64,000 nt of DNA from Rhizobium etli CFN 42 (GTDB taxonomy: Bacteria; Pseudomonadota; Alphaproteobacteria; Rhizobiales; Rhizobiaceae). The position numbers and the translations under genes were made by a program. The DNA lies in NCBI RefSeq assembly GCF_000092045.1, contig NC_007761.1, forward strand, positions 3,475,001 through 3,539,000. Reading direction: 5' to 3'. The notes under the pieces are model-generated. The model ran no database searches, was not told where the DNA came from, and was given only the letters and a program-made list of their open reading frames with translations. Positions 44,397 to 53,565 of the stretch are shown in pieces. Within the stretch, counting starts at the first letter, position 1, and each line of letters starts with the position of its first letter.

Positions 44397-45308
44397 ATGG
44401 ATCAGCTCTCGGCAATGCGCGTCTTCATCCGCGTCGTGGAGACGGGCAATTTCACCCGCGCCGCCGACATGCTCGCCATGCCCAAGGCGACGGTAACTAA
44501 CCTCATTCAGGGCCTCGAAGCGCATCTGCGCACCAAGCTCCTGAACCGCACCACGCGCCGGGTCATGGTGACCACGGACGGCGCGCTTTATTACGAACGC
44601 GCCGCCCAGCTCATCTCCGAGCTGGAGGAACTCGATGGCAGCCTCTCCAACTCGCAGAGTTTGCCGAGCGGACGGCTGCGCATCGAAATGAGCGGCGCCT
44701 TTGCGGACGCCATCGTCGTTCCGGCACTTTGCGATTTCTACCAGCGCTATCCAGATATCCGTCTGGACCTGGGGGTCAGCGACCGCACCGTGGACTACCT
44801 GGTCGAAAACGTCGATTGCGCGCTGCGGGCGGGCACGCCCACCGATCAATCGCTGATTGCCCGGCGGGTTTCGGAGATGGATCTGATCACCTGCGCTTCG
44901 CCGAGCTACATTCAGAAATTCGGCATGCCCGAACGGCCGGAGGATTTGGAGGCCACACACTACTCCGTCAATTATTTCCGAGCCCAGAACAACCGCACGT
45001 TGCCATTCGAATTTCGCCGTGGCAACGAAATGGTCGAGACCACCCCGCGCTGCATCGCCTCTGTCAATGACAGCCGCACTTATCTGACCGCGGCCCTGAC
45101 GGGGCTCGGCGTCGCGCAGGTGCCGACCTTCATGGCGCGTGAACCGATGCGGCGGGGCGAACTCGTCCGCGTGCTGCCGGACTGGCGCCGCGATCCAGTG
45201 CCGCTCTATGTGGTCTATCCACCGAACCGACACCTTAGCAACAAAGTCCGCGTCTTCGTCGATTGGTTGGTTAAGCTCCTGGTCGAGGCCAAGCTGAACG
45301 ATTTCTAG
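44397..45308 (+). CDS. LysR-family transcriptional regulator, divergent from RND system 1
   Basis: 303 aa. The N-terminal winged HTH (MDQLSAMRVFIRVVETGNFT, then MLAMPKATVTNLIQGLEAHL) is followed by a linker helix and a periplasmic-binding-like effector domain (GRLRIEMSGAFADAIVVPAL; VDCALRAGTPTDQSLIARRV). It belongs to the CrgA/PA-type subgroup (Arg-Thr-Thr-Arg wing, NRTTRRVMVT). The divergent position, 164 nt from the hydrolase-adaptor-pump group, makes it the likely activator or repressor of that operon, as MexT is for MexEF. The intergenic region contains short dyads (CGATATCG near 44329, ATTC-TC-GAAT near 44353) suited to LysR binding. Confidence 0.92.
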   Translation: MDQLSAMRVFIRVVETGNFTRAADMLAMPKATVTNLIQGLEAHLRTKLLNRTTRRVMVTTDGALYYERAAQLISELEELDGSLSNSQSLPSGRLRIEMSGAFADAIVVPALCDFYQRYPDIRLDLGVSDRTVDYLVENVDCALRAGTPTDQSLIARRVSEMDLITCASPSYIQKFGMPERPEDLEATHYSVNYFRAQNNRTLPFEFRRGNEMVETTPRCIASVNDSRTYLTAALTGLGVAQVPTFMAREPMRRGELVRVLPDWRRDPVPLYVVYPPNRHLSNKVRVFVDWLVKLLVEAKLNDF

Positions 45309-45553
45309 AACATGTCGCGCGGCGGCAAAACAGATACGGCCCGGAAGGCAAGGGAAACCTTCGACGGGCCGCAAAATTTTGAACATCGGACCTGTCGCGC
45401 CGCAGACTGGGCGCGGCAGGCTCTGGAGGTTCGGGAAAGAGCGTCAGGGAACTCCACTCTCTCGCGATAAAGCAACTATAGGCACTCTCCACATGATTGT
45501 AAGAGGGAAGACCTACAAGCTTCGTTCACATAATTGCGATGAGGGCGCCTTCG

Positions 45554-46297
45554 TCAGATCACGCCGCCGTTGGCCCGCAGTGTCTGGCCATTGATCCAGC
45601 CGCCGTCCGGGCCGGCGAGAAAGGCGACCGCGGAGGCGATGTCCTCGGGCGAGCCGAGGCGCTCCAGCGGATTCATCTTCGCCATGCGGGAAATAAGTTC
45701 CTCCGTCTTGCCGTTGAGGAAAAGGTCGGTGGCCACCGGCCCGGGCGCAATGGCGTTGACCGTGATGTTACGGCCGCGCATCTCCTTGGCCATGATTGCC
45801 GTCAGCGTTTCGACGGCGGCCTTGGTGGCGGCGTAGACGCCGTAGTTTTCAAGCTTCAGCCCGACGACCGAAGTCGAAAAGTTGATGACCCTGCCGCCAT
45901 CGCGCAGACGACGGGCCGCTTCCCTGAGTGTATTAAAAGTGCCCTTGAGATTGACCCCGATCTGGCGACCGAAGTTTTCATCGTCAGCCTCGGCGAGCGG
46001 CGACAGCATCATGATGCCGGCATTGTTGACGAGCACATCAACGCCGCCAAAGGCGCCCTCCGCAGCGTCGAACATCCGCCGGACGGCTTCAGCATCGCTG
46101 ACATCGGCCTTGGCCGTCAGCGCCCTGCCACCAGCCTGCTCGATCTCCCGGGCGAGGTCCTCGGCCGCAGCCGCACTGCCGGAATAGTTGACGACGACGG
46201 TGAAACCGTCCCTGGCGAGGCGTCTGGCAACGGCGGCGCCGATGCCGCGGGAAGCGCCGGTGACCAGTGCGACCTTGCTGTCTTTGTTGGAAGCCAT
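45554..46297 (-). CDS. Short-chain dehydrogenase/reductase
   Basis: 247 aa classical SDR (FabG-like). The NAD(P)-binding motif is TGASRGIGAAVARRL (G-x3-G-x-G); the structural motif is NNAG at about 88. The catalytic Ser lies in NFSTSVVG, and the Tyr and Lys in YGVYAATKAAVETL. PG-x-x-x-T is represented by APGPVATDLF. ATG 46297 follows AAGGAG. It is divergent from the LysR gene at 46414 and very likely controlled by it. Arg/Asn residues after strand 2 (NYSGSA) suggest NADP preference; the substrate is unknown. Confidence 0.92.
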   Translation of the reverse strand: MASNKDSKVALVTGASRGIGAAVARRLARDGFTVVVNYSGSAAAAEDLAREIEQAGGRALTAKADVSDAEAVRRMFDAAEGAFGGVDVLVNNAGIMMLSPLAEADDENFGRQIGVNLKGTFNTLREAARRLRDGGRVINFSTSVVGLKLENYGVYAATKAAVETLTAIMAKEMRGRNITVNAIAPGPVATDLFLNGKTEELISRMAKMNPLERLGSPEDIASAVAFLAGPDGGWINGQTLRANGGVI

Positions 46298-46413
46298 TGT
46301 TCTTCTCCTTCTACGCCGCAGCGCGTTTTCGACGAGAAAGAGATGAGCCTTTTCCTGCGACGGATAATCGTGCATTCTCTGGCATCACTATCCGGGAAAT
46401 ACGAACAAATAAG

Positions 46414-47322
46414 ATGGACAGATTCGACGCTATGCGTGTGTTCTGCCGCGTTCTGGAGCGCCGCAGCTTCACCCTCGCAGCGGAAGACACGGGCCTCCCG
46501 CGCTCGACCGTTACCGACGCGGTCAAGCAGCTCGAGGCCCGCCTCGGCGTGCGCCTGCTCCAGCGCACGACGCGCCATGTCAGCCCGACGCTCGACGGCG
46601 AGGCCTACTACCAGCGCTGCCTGTCGATCCTCGCCGACATCGAGAATGCGGAAGCGGCCTTCGCCGGCGCCAGACCGAAAGGCCTGCTGCGCGTCGATGT
46701 GCACGGCACGCTCGCACGCCATTTCGTGCTGCCGAGCCTGCCGTCCTTTCTGGAGGCCTATCCCGAGATCGAGTTCTATATGAGCGAAGGCGACCGGCTG
46801 GTCGATCTGGTGCACGAAGGCATAGATTGCGTGCTGCGCGTCGGCACACCTGTCGATAGCGACATGATCATCAGGCGTGTCGCTATGCTTGACGAGATCA
46901 CGCTCGCCTCTCCCGCCTATGTCGCTGCCCGTGGCCTGCCGCAGCATCCGGACCGGCTTGCCGGCCATCGCATGGTCGGCTTCCGCTCCAGCAGCACCGG
47001 CGGTCCGCTGCCGCTCGAATTCATGGTCGATGGCACGCTACGCAACATAACCATTCCCGCGACCGTCACTGTCAACGCCGCCGAAAGTTATGTTGCTGCA
47101 GCGAGGATGGGCCTCGGCCTGATCCAGATCCCGCGCTACCACGCCGAAAAGGACCTGTCCGACGGCACGCTGATCCAAGTGCTTCCGGATTTTCCGCTGA
47201 CCCAGACGCCGGTCTCCCTGCTCTATCCCCGCAACCGCCAGCTTTCGCCGCGCGTGCGCGTCTTCGTCGATTGGCTGGTAAAGGTCTTCGCTCGACAAAA
47301 TTCCAAAAACACGCTTTGCTAA
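46414..47322 (+). CDS. LysR-family transcriptional regulator, divergent from SDR
   Basis: 302 aa, same CrgA-like LysR subgroup as the regulator at 44397 (HTH MDRFDAMRVFCRVLERRSFT; wing LLQRTTRHVSPTLDG; effector domain GLLRVDVHGTLARHFVLPSL). Its partner is presumably the SDR gene 117 nt away on the opposite strand, a standard LysR arrangement. The ribosome binding site is weak. The two LysR proteins are similar over their whole length and may be an old duplication. Confidence 0.92.
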   Translation: MDRFDAMRVFCRVLERRSFTLAAEDTGLPRSTVTDAVKQLEARLGVRLLQRTTRHVSPTLDGEAYYQRCLSILADIENAEAAFAGARPKGLLRVDVHGTLARHFVLPSLPSFLEAYPEIEFYMSEGDRLVDLVHEGIDCVLRVGTPVDSDMIIRRVAMLDEITLASPAYVAARGLPQHPDRLAGHRMVGFRSSSTGGPLPLEFMVDGTLRNITIPATVTVNAAESYVAAARMGLGLIQIPRYHAEKDLSDGTLIQVLPDFPLTQTPVSLLYPRNRQLSPRVRVFVDWLVKVFARQNSKNTLC

Positions 47323-47327
47323 TATGA

Positions 47328-47660
<333 letters not shown>

Positions 47661-47707
47661 CGTGGCCGGCCCCATCAATGGTTTTGGGATGACGGCGGCG
47701 GCAGCGA

Positions 47708-48325
47708 ATGTTATCTGCCTCGGTTATGACCGATGGTGGAATGACAAAGGACGCAATCGGCGCCGGCGCGCTTGCCGGCGAGGGCCTCAGGGCGTTTTTC
47801 GAGCGCGACGCCATCACTGTGGCCCGCGACCTGCTCGGCTGCCATCTGACCGTGGATGGCGCCGGCGGCCGCATCACCGAGACCGAAGCCTATTTCCCCG
47901 ATGACGAGGCCTCGCACAGTTTTCGCGGCCCAACCAAGCGCAACGGCGCCATGTTCGGCCGGCCCGGCAATGTCTACATCTATCGCATCTACGGCATGTA
48001 CTGGTGCCTGAACTTCGTCTGCCATCCGGGCTCGGCCGTGCTGATCCGGGCGCTCGAGCCGGAAACCGGTATTGCCGCCATGATGGAGCGGCGCGGCACC
48101 GACATGCTGACGGCGCTCTGCAGCGGCCCGGGCAAGCTCTGCCAGGCGCTCGGCATCGACATCGAAATCAACGACAGACTGCTTGACCTCCCGCCCTATG
48201 CGTTGACGCCGTCCACGCCGGTGCCGATCGTTGCGGGGAAACGCATCGGCATCACTAGAAATGCCGAAGCACCGTGGCGCTTCGGCATTCAGGGATCGCG
48301 ATATCTCAGCAAACCTTTTCGCTGA
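47708..48325 (+). CDS. 3-methyladenine DNA glycosylase (AAG/MPG family)
   Basis: About 205 aa base-excision repair enzyme that removes alkylated purines. Family features: DLLGCHLTVDGAGGRITETE with the catalytic Glu, AYFPDDEASHSFRGPTKRN, the nucleotide-flipping segment GMYWCLNFVC and the C-terminal GSRYLS. The start is uncertain: ATGs at 47708, 47726 and 47741 are all in frame and none has a strong Shine-Dalgarno. The last eighteen codons contain a perfect inverted repeat. The stop codon abuts the stop of the convergent emrB-like gene with no gap. Confidence 0.9.
   Translation: MLSASVMTDGGMTKDAIGAGALAGEGLRAFFERDAITVARDLLGCHLTVDGAGGRITETEAYFPDDEASHSFRGPTKRNGAMFGRPGNVYIYRIYGMYWCLNFVCHPGSAVLIRALEPETGIAAMMERRGTDMLTALCSGPGKLCQALGIDIEINDRLLDLPPYALTPSTPVPIVAGKRIGITRNAEAPWRFGIQGSRYLSKPFR
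48260..48289. repeat. Inverted repeat inside the 3' end of the glycosylase gene
   Basis: AATGCCGAAGC (48260-48270) and GCTTCGGCATT (48279-48289) form a perfect 11-bp stem with an 8-nt loop, within coding sequence. The two convergent genes leave no intergenic space, so this may act as an embedded transcription terminator for the emrB-like transcript. That role is inferred. Confidence 0.5.
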
Positions 48326-49867
48326 TCACTCCATGACTGCACTGTGGTCGACGGCAGGCGCCGCCTTCGGCTTGCGCAGCAGCAGCACCAGCGGAATGAC
48401 CGCGAGCGACATCAGCATCAAGAGCTTGAAATCGTCCATATAGGCGATGATCGTCGATTGCAGCGTGATCATCTCGTTGAGCGAAGCGCGGCCGGCGGCC
48501 GTGAACGGGCTCAACCCCTGCGCTGCGACAGCATTGAAGGCGTGGTTGAAAGGCGTCACATAGGCCGCGATCGACTGATGATTGCTCTGCGTGTTCTCGA
48601 CGATCAGTGCCGAGACGATCGAGATGCCGACCGCCGAGCCGATGTTTCGCGACAGGTTGTAGAGGCCGGTACCGTCGCCACGCATATGGGCGGGCAGCGT
48701 GGCGAAGGCGACAGTCGTCAGCGGCACGAAGAGAAAGCCGAGGCCGGCGCCCTGGATGAAGCCGACCGAGACGATTGTCCATTGCGAAACATCGGGCGTC
48801 CAGCCCGTCATATCGTACATCGCCCAGGCAGTCAGGCCGAGACCGAGCACCAAGAGCAAGCGCGTATCGACCTTGCCGATCAGCCGCCCGACAATGAACA
48901 TGCAGAGCATGGTGCCGAGCCCGCGCGGCCCCATGACGATGCCCGCAGTGATGACGGGATAGCCCATCAGCGTCTGCAGATAGGGGGTCATCAGTGCGAG
49001 CGAGGCGAGATAGGTCACGCCAACCACGAAGATGAAGATCATGCTGACCGTGAAGTTCTGGTCGAGAAACAGCTTCGGATTGACGAAGGATTTTTCTGCC
49101 GTCAGCGTGTGCACCAGGAGCAGATAGAATGCCGCGGCGCAGATGATCGCTTCGAGCATGATCTCGCCTGAGGAAAACCAGTCGAGCTGCTCGCCGCGGT
49201 CGAGGAAGAGCTGCAGCGCGGCGATGAACAGGCTCATCATCCCGAAGCCGAACCAGTCCAGCTTGGCGAGCAGATCCCGCTTGGTCTCGGTGACGAAGAC
49301 GACGATCCCCATGAAGGCGAGCGCGCCGATCGGCACGTTGATGTAGAACACCCACCGCCAGCTGATGTTGTCGGTCAGCCAGCCGCCGATGACCGGGCCG
49401 AGGACCGGCCCGACCATCACCGAGACCCCGAAAAGCGCCATGGCCGAGCCGCGTTCCTCGACAGTATAGATGTCGAGAAGAATGCCCTGGGAAAGCGGCA
49501 CCAGCGACGCGCCGAACAGGCCCTGCAACAGGCGGAAGGCGACGATCTGGTTCAGCGATTGCGCCAGGCCGCAGAGCACGGAGGCGGCCACGAAGCCGGC
49601 GATGGCGACGAGCAGCACGCGCTTGCGGCCGAATTTGGCGGCGAGGAAACCGGAGGGCGGCGTCATGATCGCCGCCGCGACGATGTAGGATGTGAGCACC
49701 CAGTTGATCTGGTCGGCGCTGGCCGACACGCTGCCCTGGATATAGGGCAGCGCCACGTTGGCGATCGTCGTATCCAGCGCCTGCATGATGACGGCGAGAA
49801 TGACGCAGGCCGTGATCGCACCGCGATTGGCGACGGGGATCGCCGCAGATGCCGGAGCGTTACTCAT
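48326..49867 (-). CDS. DHA2-family multidrug efflux MFS transporter (EmrB type)
   Basis: 513 aa, 14 predicted TM helices, proton antiporter working with an EmrA-type adaptor. Family motifs: VIMQALDTTIANVALPYIQG in TM1, GFLAAKFGRKRVLLVAIAGF (motif A), RLLQGLFGASLVPLSQGILL and GPVLGPVIGGWLTDNISWRW (motif C). ATG 49867 has GGGTAAGGA upstream and overlaps the adaptor stop by 8 nt (ATGAGTAA). An in-frame start at 49927 lies inside the adaptor gene and is unlikely. The order marR-emrA-emrB resembles the R. etli rmrAB flavonoid-inducible pump, but orthology is not established here. Confidence 0.92.
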   Translation of the reverse strand: MSNAPASAAIPVANRGAITACVILAVIMQALDTTIANVALPYIQGSVSASADQINWVLTSYIVAAAIMTPPSGFLAAKFGRKRVLLVAIAGFVAASVLCGLAQSLNQIVAFRLLQGLFGASLVPLSQGILLDIYTVEERGSAMALFGVSVMVGPVLGPVIGGWLTDNISWRWVFYINVPIGALAFMGIVVFVTETKRDLLAKLDWFGFGMMSLFIAALQLFLDRGEQLDWFSSGEIMLEAIICAAAFYLLLVHTLTAEKSFVNPKLFLDQNFTVSMIFIFVVGVTYLASLALMTPYLQTLMGYPVITAGIVMGPRGLGTMLCMFIVGRLIGKVDTRLLLVLGLGLTAWAMYDMTGWTPDVSQWTIVSVGFIQGAGLGFLFVPLTTVAFATLPAHMRGDGTGLYNLSRNIGSAVGISIVSALIVENTQSNHQSIAAYVTPFNHAFNAVAAQGLSPFTAAGRASLNEMITLQSTIIAYMDDFKLLMLMSLAVIPLVLLLRKPKAAPAVDHSAVME

Positions 49868-51077
49868 GGTCCTTACCCTGAGGCCGGCCCAGAAGCTTGT
49901 TGACGAAGTCGGGCAGGCCGCGGGCATGACCGGTCTCGACGTCGACCACCGTGCTCATGCCGACGCGCAGCGGCGGCTTGCCTGCGGCATCCTCGATGCT
50001 GACGCGCATCGGAATGCGCTGCACGACCTTCACCCAGTTACCGGTGGTGTTCTGCGCCGGCAGCAGTGAAAAGCTCGAGCCTGAGGCCGGGCTGATGCTC
50101 TCGACCTTGCCGCTCCATGTGACGCCGGGATAGGTGTCGACGTAGATCGTGGCCATCTGGCCTGGCTTGACATAGGTGAGCTCGGTTTCCTTCGGGCTGG
50201 CGGCGATCCACAGATGATCGGTGGCGACAAGCGAGAAGGCCTGCTGCGAAGCCTGCAGGTAGGAGCCGACCTGCAGCGCATGGACGTTGGTGACGATGCC
50301 GTCGAAGGGCGCCTTGACGATGCTGTTGGCGAGTTCGCGCCGGGCGTTGTCGACATTCGACTTGGCCTGCAGGTAGAGCGCGTTTTCTTCGACCGGCTGG
50401 TCGGCAGAACCGCCGAGCTGGGCGAGCGTCGTTGCGGCTTCCGCCTTGGCGACGGCAACCTTCTGCTGAGCGGCTTCGAGATTATGCTTGGCCTCGTCAT
50501 AGGCCGATTGCGTCGCGCTGCCGTTGTTGACGAGGGCCTGCTGCCGGTCGAACTGATCCTGGTAATAGGGCAGATCGGCCTGCGCCTGCGTGATCTCGGC
50601 GAGCGACTGCTGATAGCTCGCCTTGAGGTTCATGATTTGGTTGCGCTGCGCGCCGAGCTGCGCCTTGGCGCCGTCGAGCGCGATCTTGAAGGAATCAGCT
50701 TTCAGGCTGAAGAGCACCTGCCCCGCCTTGACCGCCTGGTTTTCATGAACGTCGATCCGGTCGACGAGGCCCGAGACATCGGTGGTGACCCCGACCATAT
50801 CGGCCTGGATATAAGCGTTGTCGGTCGACATCACCTGGCCGCCATTGACGTAATAATAGCCGCCGACGACGAGTGCCACCGGCAGGAGTGCGAACAGGAT
50901 CGGCCGCGTGAGACTGCGCCGGCGGCGGACCTTGTTACCGCCAGACGCAGCCCCCACAGCAGCCGGCGCTGAATTGGATGAAGGCGCTTCGGCTACCGTT
51001 TCCTGCTGTTTCGCTTCATTTTCTTCAATGGGTGACTTGGCGTCGGCAACGACGCGAAGGGGAGATTGATTAGCCAT
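49860..51077 (-). CDS. EmrA/HlyD-type membrane fusion protein
   Basis: 405 aa adaptor of the EmrB-type exporter. A cytoplasmic N-terminus of about 55 residues precedes one TM (PILFALLPVALVVGGYYYV). Then come the lipoyl half (MVGVTTDVSGLVDRIDVHEN), an alpha-hairpin (about 125-245), the second lipoyl half (IVKAPFDGIVTNVHALQVGS) and a beta-barrel (YVKPGQMATIYVDTYPGVTW). The start ATGGCTAA overlaps the marR stop by 8 nt, so all three genes are translationally coupled. Confidence 0.93.
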   Translation of the reverse strand: MANQSPLRVVADAKSPIEENEAKQQETVAEAPSSNSAPAAVGAASGGNKVRRRRSLTRPILFALLPVALVVGGYYYVNGGQVMSTDNAYIQADMVGVTTDVSGLVDRIDVHENQAVKAGQVLFSLKADSFKIALDGAKAQLGAQRNQIMNLKASYQQSLAEITQAQADLPYYQDQFDRQQALVNNGSATQSAYDEAKHNLEAAQQKVAVAKAEAATTLAQLGGSADQPVEENALYLQAKSNVDNARRELANSIVKAPFDGIVTNVHALQVGSYLQASQQAFSLVATDHLWIAASPKETELTYVKPGQMATIYVDTYPGVTWSGKVESISPASGSSFSLLPAQNTTGNWVKVVQRIPMRVSIEDAAGKPPLRVGMSTVVDVETGHARGLPDFVNKLLGRPQGKDHE

Positions 51078-51534
51078 CGTTCATCTCATTTTCGTCAACC
51101 GGGGTCCGGCATGCCTGGACCAGGTTGGTCTTCATTACGGACAGGATGTGGAAAAGCTGCTCGCGCTGCTCGGCTGAGATACCTTCAAGTGCCTCTGCAC
51201 GAGTGATATCGCCAAGTTCGCGCATTTCGGCGAGCAGAGGATGCGCCTCGTCGCGCATGTAGAGCAGCCAGATCCGCCGGTCACTCGGATGCTGGCGGCG
51301 CTCGATGAGCCCGCGTTCGGCGAGCTTGTCGAGAATGCGCACCAGCGTGATCGGCTCGACCTCGAGAATTTCGGCAAGGCCGCTCTGGTGGATGCCCTCA
51401 TTATTCGAGAGATAGGCGAGCGTCTGCCATTGCGACCGCGTTAGCCCGAGACACTTCGCGCGCTGCTCGAACCGCTTGCGCAGCAGCCGGGCGACATCGT
51501 GGAGAAGGAAACCGAGTGTGGGCGTGGCATTCAT
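51070..51534 (-). CDS. MarR-family transcriptional regulator of the efflux operon
   Basis: 154 aa winged-helix dimer. Recognition elements: LGLTRSQWQTLAYLSNNEGI, HTH SGLAEILEVEPITLVRILDK, and the wing ERRQHPSDRRIWLLYM with the conserved D-x-R. It is the first gene of the marR-emrA-emrB operon and begins 18 nt downstream of a palindrome. This strongly suggests autorepression relieved by an effector, possibly a plant phenolic as for related rhizobial pumps (inference). Confidence 0.92.
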   Translation of the reverse strand: MNATPTLGFLLHDVARLLRKRFEQRAKCLGLTRSQWQTLAYLSNNEGIHQSGLAEILEVEPITLVRILDKLAERGLIERRQHPSDRRIWLLYMRDEAHPLLAEMRELGDITRAEALEGISAEQREQLFHILSVMKTNLVQACRTPVDENEMNDG

Positions 51535-51555
51535 GGAAAACTCTAGCGGATATTT

Positions 51556-51577
51556 ATAAGCATACTTATGATATGCT
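51556..51577. promoter_or_regulatory. Palindromic operator upstream of marR
   Basis: Two overlapping dyads: ATAAG-CATA-CTTAT (51556-51569) and AGCATA-CTTATGA-TATGCT (51559-51577, 6-7-6). It lies 22 nt upstream of the marR start codon in an AT-rich stretch that must include the promoter. Size and symmetry suit a MarR dimer. Confidence 0.65.
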
Positions 51578-51764
51578 CACATATATTGAGCGCAGACGCT
51601 CGCACAAGAGCGCAAGCCGCAGATTCTGCAACCGCGGCCAAAATGCCGCAGGCCGCGGCCGGCAGCATGCCGTCCCTCACAGCTTTAGGCTCTAACGGTA
51701 GCCGCGGCATCGCCTGGCCCTAGTTTCTGGCAGGAACCATCCGCAGAAATAGTCTGGAGGGCCT

Positions 51765-53306
51765 ATGGCGTTCTTCGAAAGCATGCTGACGCTGCTCTTG
51801 GTGGCGATCATCTTCCTGCAATTCTCCAGGAAGTTCCGTGTTCCTTATCCGACCATGCTGGCGATCGCGGGCATCATTGTCGCCGCCTTCCCATGGGCTC
51901 CGGAGGTGGCGATCGATCCCAGGCTGGCGCTGGCGCTTTTCATCGCACCCGTACTTTTCGATGCCGCGTATGATTTGCCGCCGAGGACGTTGAGGCGCAA
52001 CTGGCTGCCGCTCTTTTCGCTTGCCGCAATCGCCGTCATTTTGACGGCCGCGGCCGTCGCCGCCGTCGGCGTCGCAATGGCCGGCCTGCCGCTTGCCGTG
52101 GCCGTCGCACTCGGCGCCATCGTGGCGCCACCGGATGCGGTCGCGGCGACCGTCATGCTCGACCGGTTCAATCTGCCCCGCCAGACCTATGTAATTCTCA
52201 AGGGCGAGAGTCTGCTCAACGATGCCGTCGCCCTCCTCATCTTCAGCGCCGCAGTGGCGGCCGCCACCAACCCCGCCTTCTTCACCGGCATTCTGGCAGA
52301 ATTGACGCTGGCAGCGCCGGGTGGTCTCATCCTCGGCTATTTTCTCGGCCGTCTCTACATGATCGTTGGTCTGAAGCTCGCCGGCACGCTCGGTGGCACA
52401 CTGCTCGAGTTCGTCGCCACCTTCGGCACGTGGATCATCGCCGAGCGACTCCACCTTTCGGCGATCCTGGCGATCGTCGCATATGCCATGGTGATCGCCC
52501 GCTACATGCCGGAGCGGCAGACGGCCCGGCACCGCATTCATTCCTATTCGGTTTGGGAAGCCGCGGTTTTCCTACTTAACGTGCTCGCCTTCCTGCTGAT
52601 GGGCTTGCAGGTCCGCCAGATCGTCCTCGATCTCGATCCCGGCCGGCTGAATTTTGCGATCACCTTGGCAACCGCGGTCTTTGTCACCGTCATCGTCGTG
52701 CGCCTAGCTTGGGTGCTCGTCTATAACCGCGCCATCACTTTTCTTGCCGCGCGCCGTCTCACGACACAAGCCGCTCCCTCATTTGCTGCGAGCTTGCTTG
52801 CGGGCTGGTGCGGCATGCGCGGTCTCGTCACGCTGGCAACTGCGCTCGCCCTGCCGATCGACTTCCATGATCGCGATATTATCCTGCTCAGCGCGCTGGC
52901 CGTCGTTCTCGGCACGCTAATCGTCCAGGGGCTGACGCTCGGACCGCTGATCCGCTTCCTGAAATTCGATCCGGACACATCCCTGAACCGCGATCTCACC
53001 AAAGCCCGCGTGGCATTGATCGACGCGGCGCTTGCCGAGCTTGAAGGCGAGGACAAGTCCACCCGCATCCTGCGCGACGTCTACATCTCCGAGCGCGAGA
53101 TTACTGCCGATGGAAGACACCCGCGCGAGGTCAGCAGGCTCGATAGGCAGCGGCGCTGCGTCATTGCCGCGAAACGCCGAAAGCTGGCGGAGATGCGTCG
53201 TGCCGACGAGATTGACGACGATGTTTTCCATAGGCTGGAACAGGAGCTCGACTGGGCAGAGCTCGCCGTCCTGCCGCCCGGCCGCGACGAAATCGTCGAG
53301 AGCTGA
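51765..53306 (+). CDS. Monovalent cation:proton antiporter, CPA1/NhaP type
   Basis: 513 aa, about 12 TM helices followed by a cytoplasmic tail of about 110 charged residues (from about 400). CPA1 motifs: VLFDAAYDLPPRTLRRN in TM3 region, APPDAVAATVMLDRF, and GESLLNDAVALLIF with the Asn-Asp ion-binding pair. Arg in the later helix is seen in GWCGMRGLVTLATALALP. GGAGGG precedes the ATG. It exports Na+ (or K+) in exchange for H+ for pH and salt tolerance. It is monocistronic, divergent from marR. Confidence 0.9.
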   Translation: MAFFESMLTLLLVAIIFLQFSRKFRVPYPTMLAIAGIIVAAFPWAPEVAIDPRLALALFIAPVLFDAAYDLPPRTLRRNWLPLFSLAAIAVILTAAAVAAVGVAMAGLPLAVAVALGAIVAPPDAVAATVMLDRFNLPRQTYVILKGESLLNDAVALLIFSAAVAAATNPAFFTGILAELTLAAPGGLILGYFLGRLYMIVGLKLAGTLGGTLLEFVATFGTWIIAERLHLSAILAIVAYAMVIARYMPERQTARHRIHSYSVWEAAVFLLNVLAFLLMGLQVRQIVLDLDPGRLNFAITLATAVFVTVIVVRLAWVLVYNRAITFLAARRLTTQAAPSFAASLLAGWCGMRGLVTLATALALPIDFHDRDIILLSALAVVLGTLIVQGLTLGPLIRFLKFDPDTSLNRDLTKARVALIDAALAELEGEDKSTRILRDVYISEREITADGRHPREVSRLDRQRRCVIAAKRRKLAEMRRADEIDDDVFHRLEQELDWAELAVLPPGRDEIVES

Positions 53307-53565
53307 CGCCGCCCATGAAGTTTCGACGGATTGCGCAAGAGCAGCCAATTGGCATTTGCTATTTTTCGCCGCTGCCGTTTATATCCAGTTTCATAGCGTT
53401 ACGATTTTTCCGATTTGCATTGCATGCCGGCCTTCCTTTCCAGAATTGGACGCCGGGGGAATCACGAAGGCAAAGGCCTTCGTTCAAAGCAGCAAGACAA
53501 GAATAACATCACTTCATCTTAGGTTCGGCGGCAGTCGATCGGCCGTCGAGATTGGAGGGACCGGT

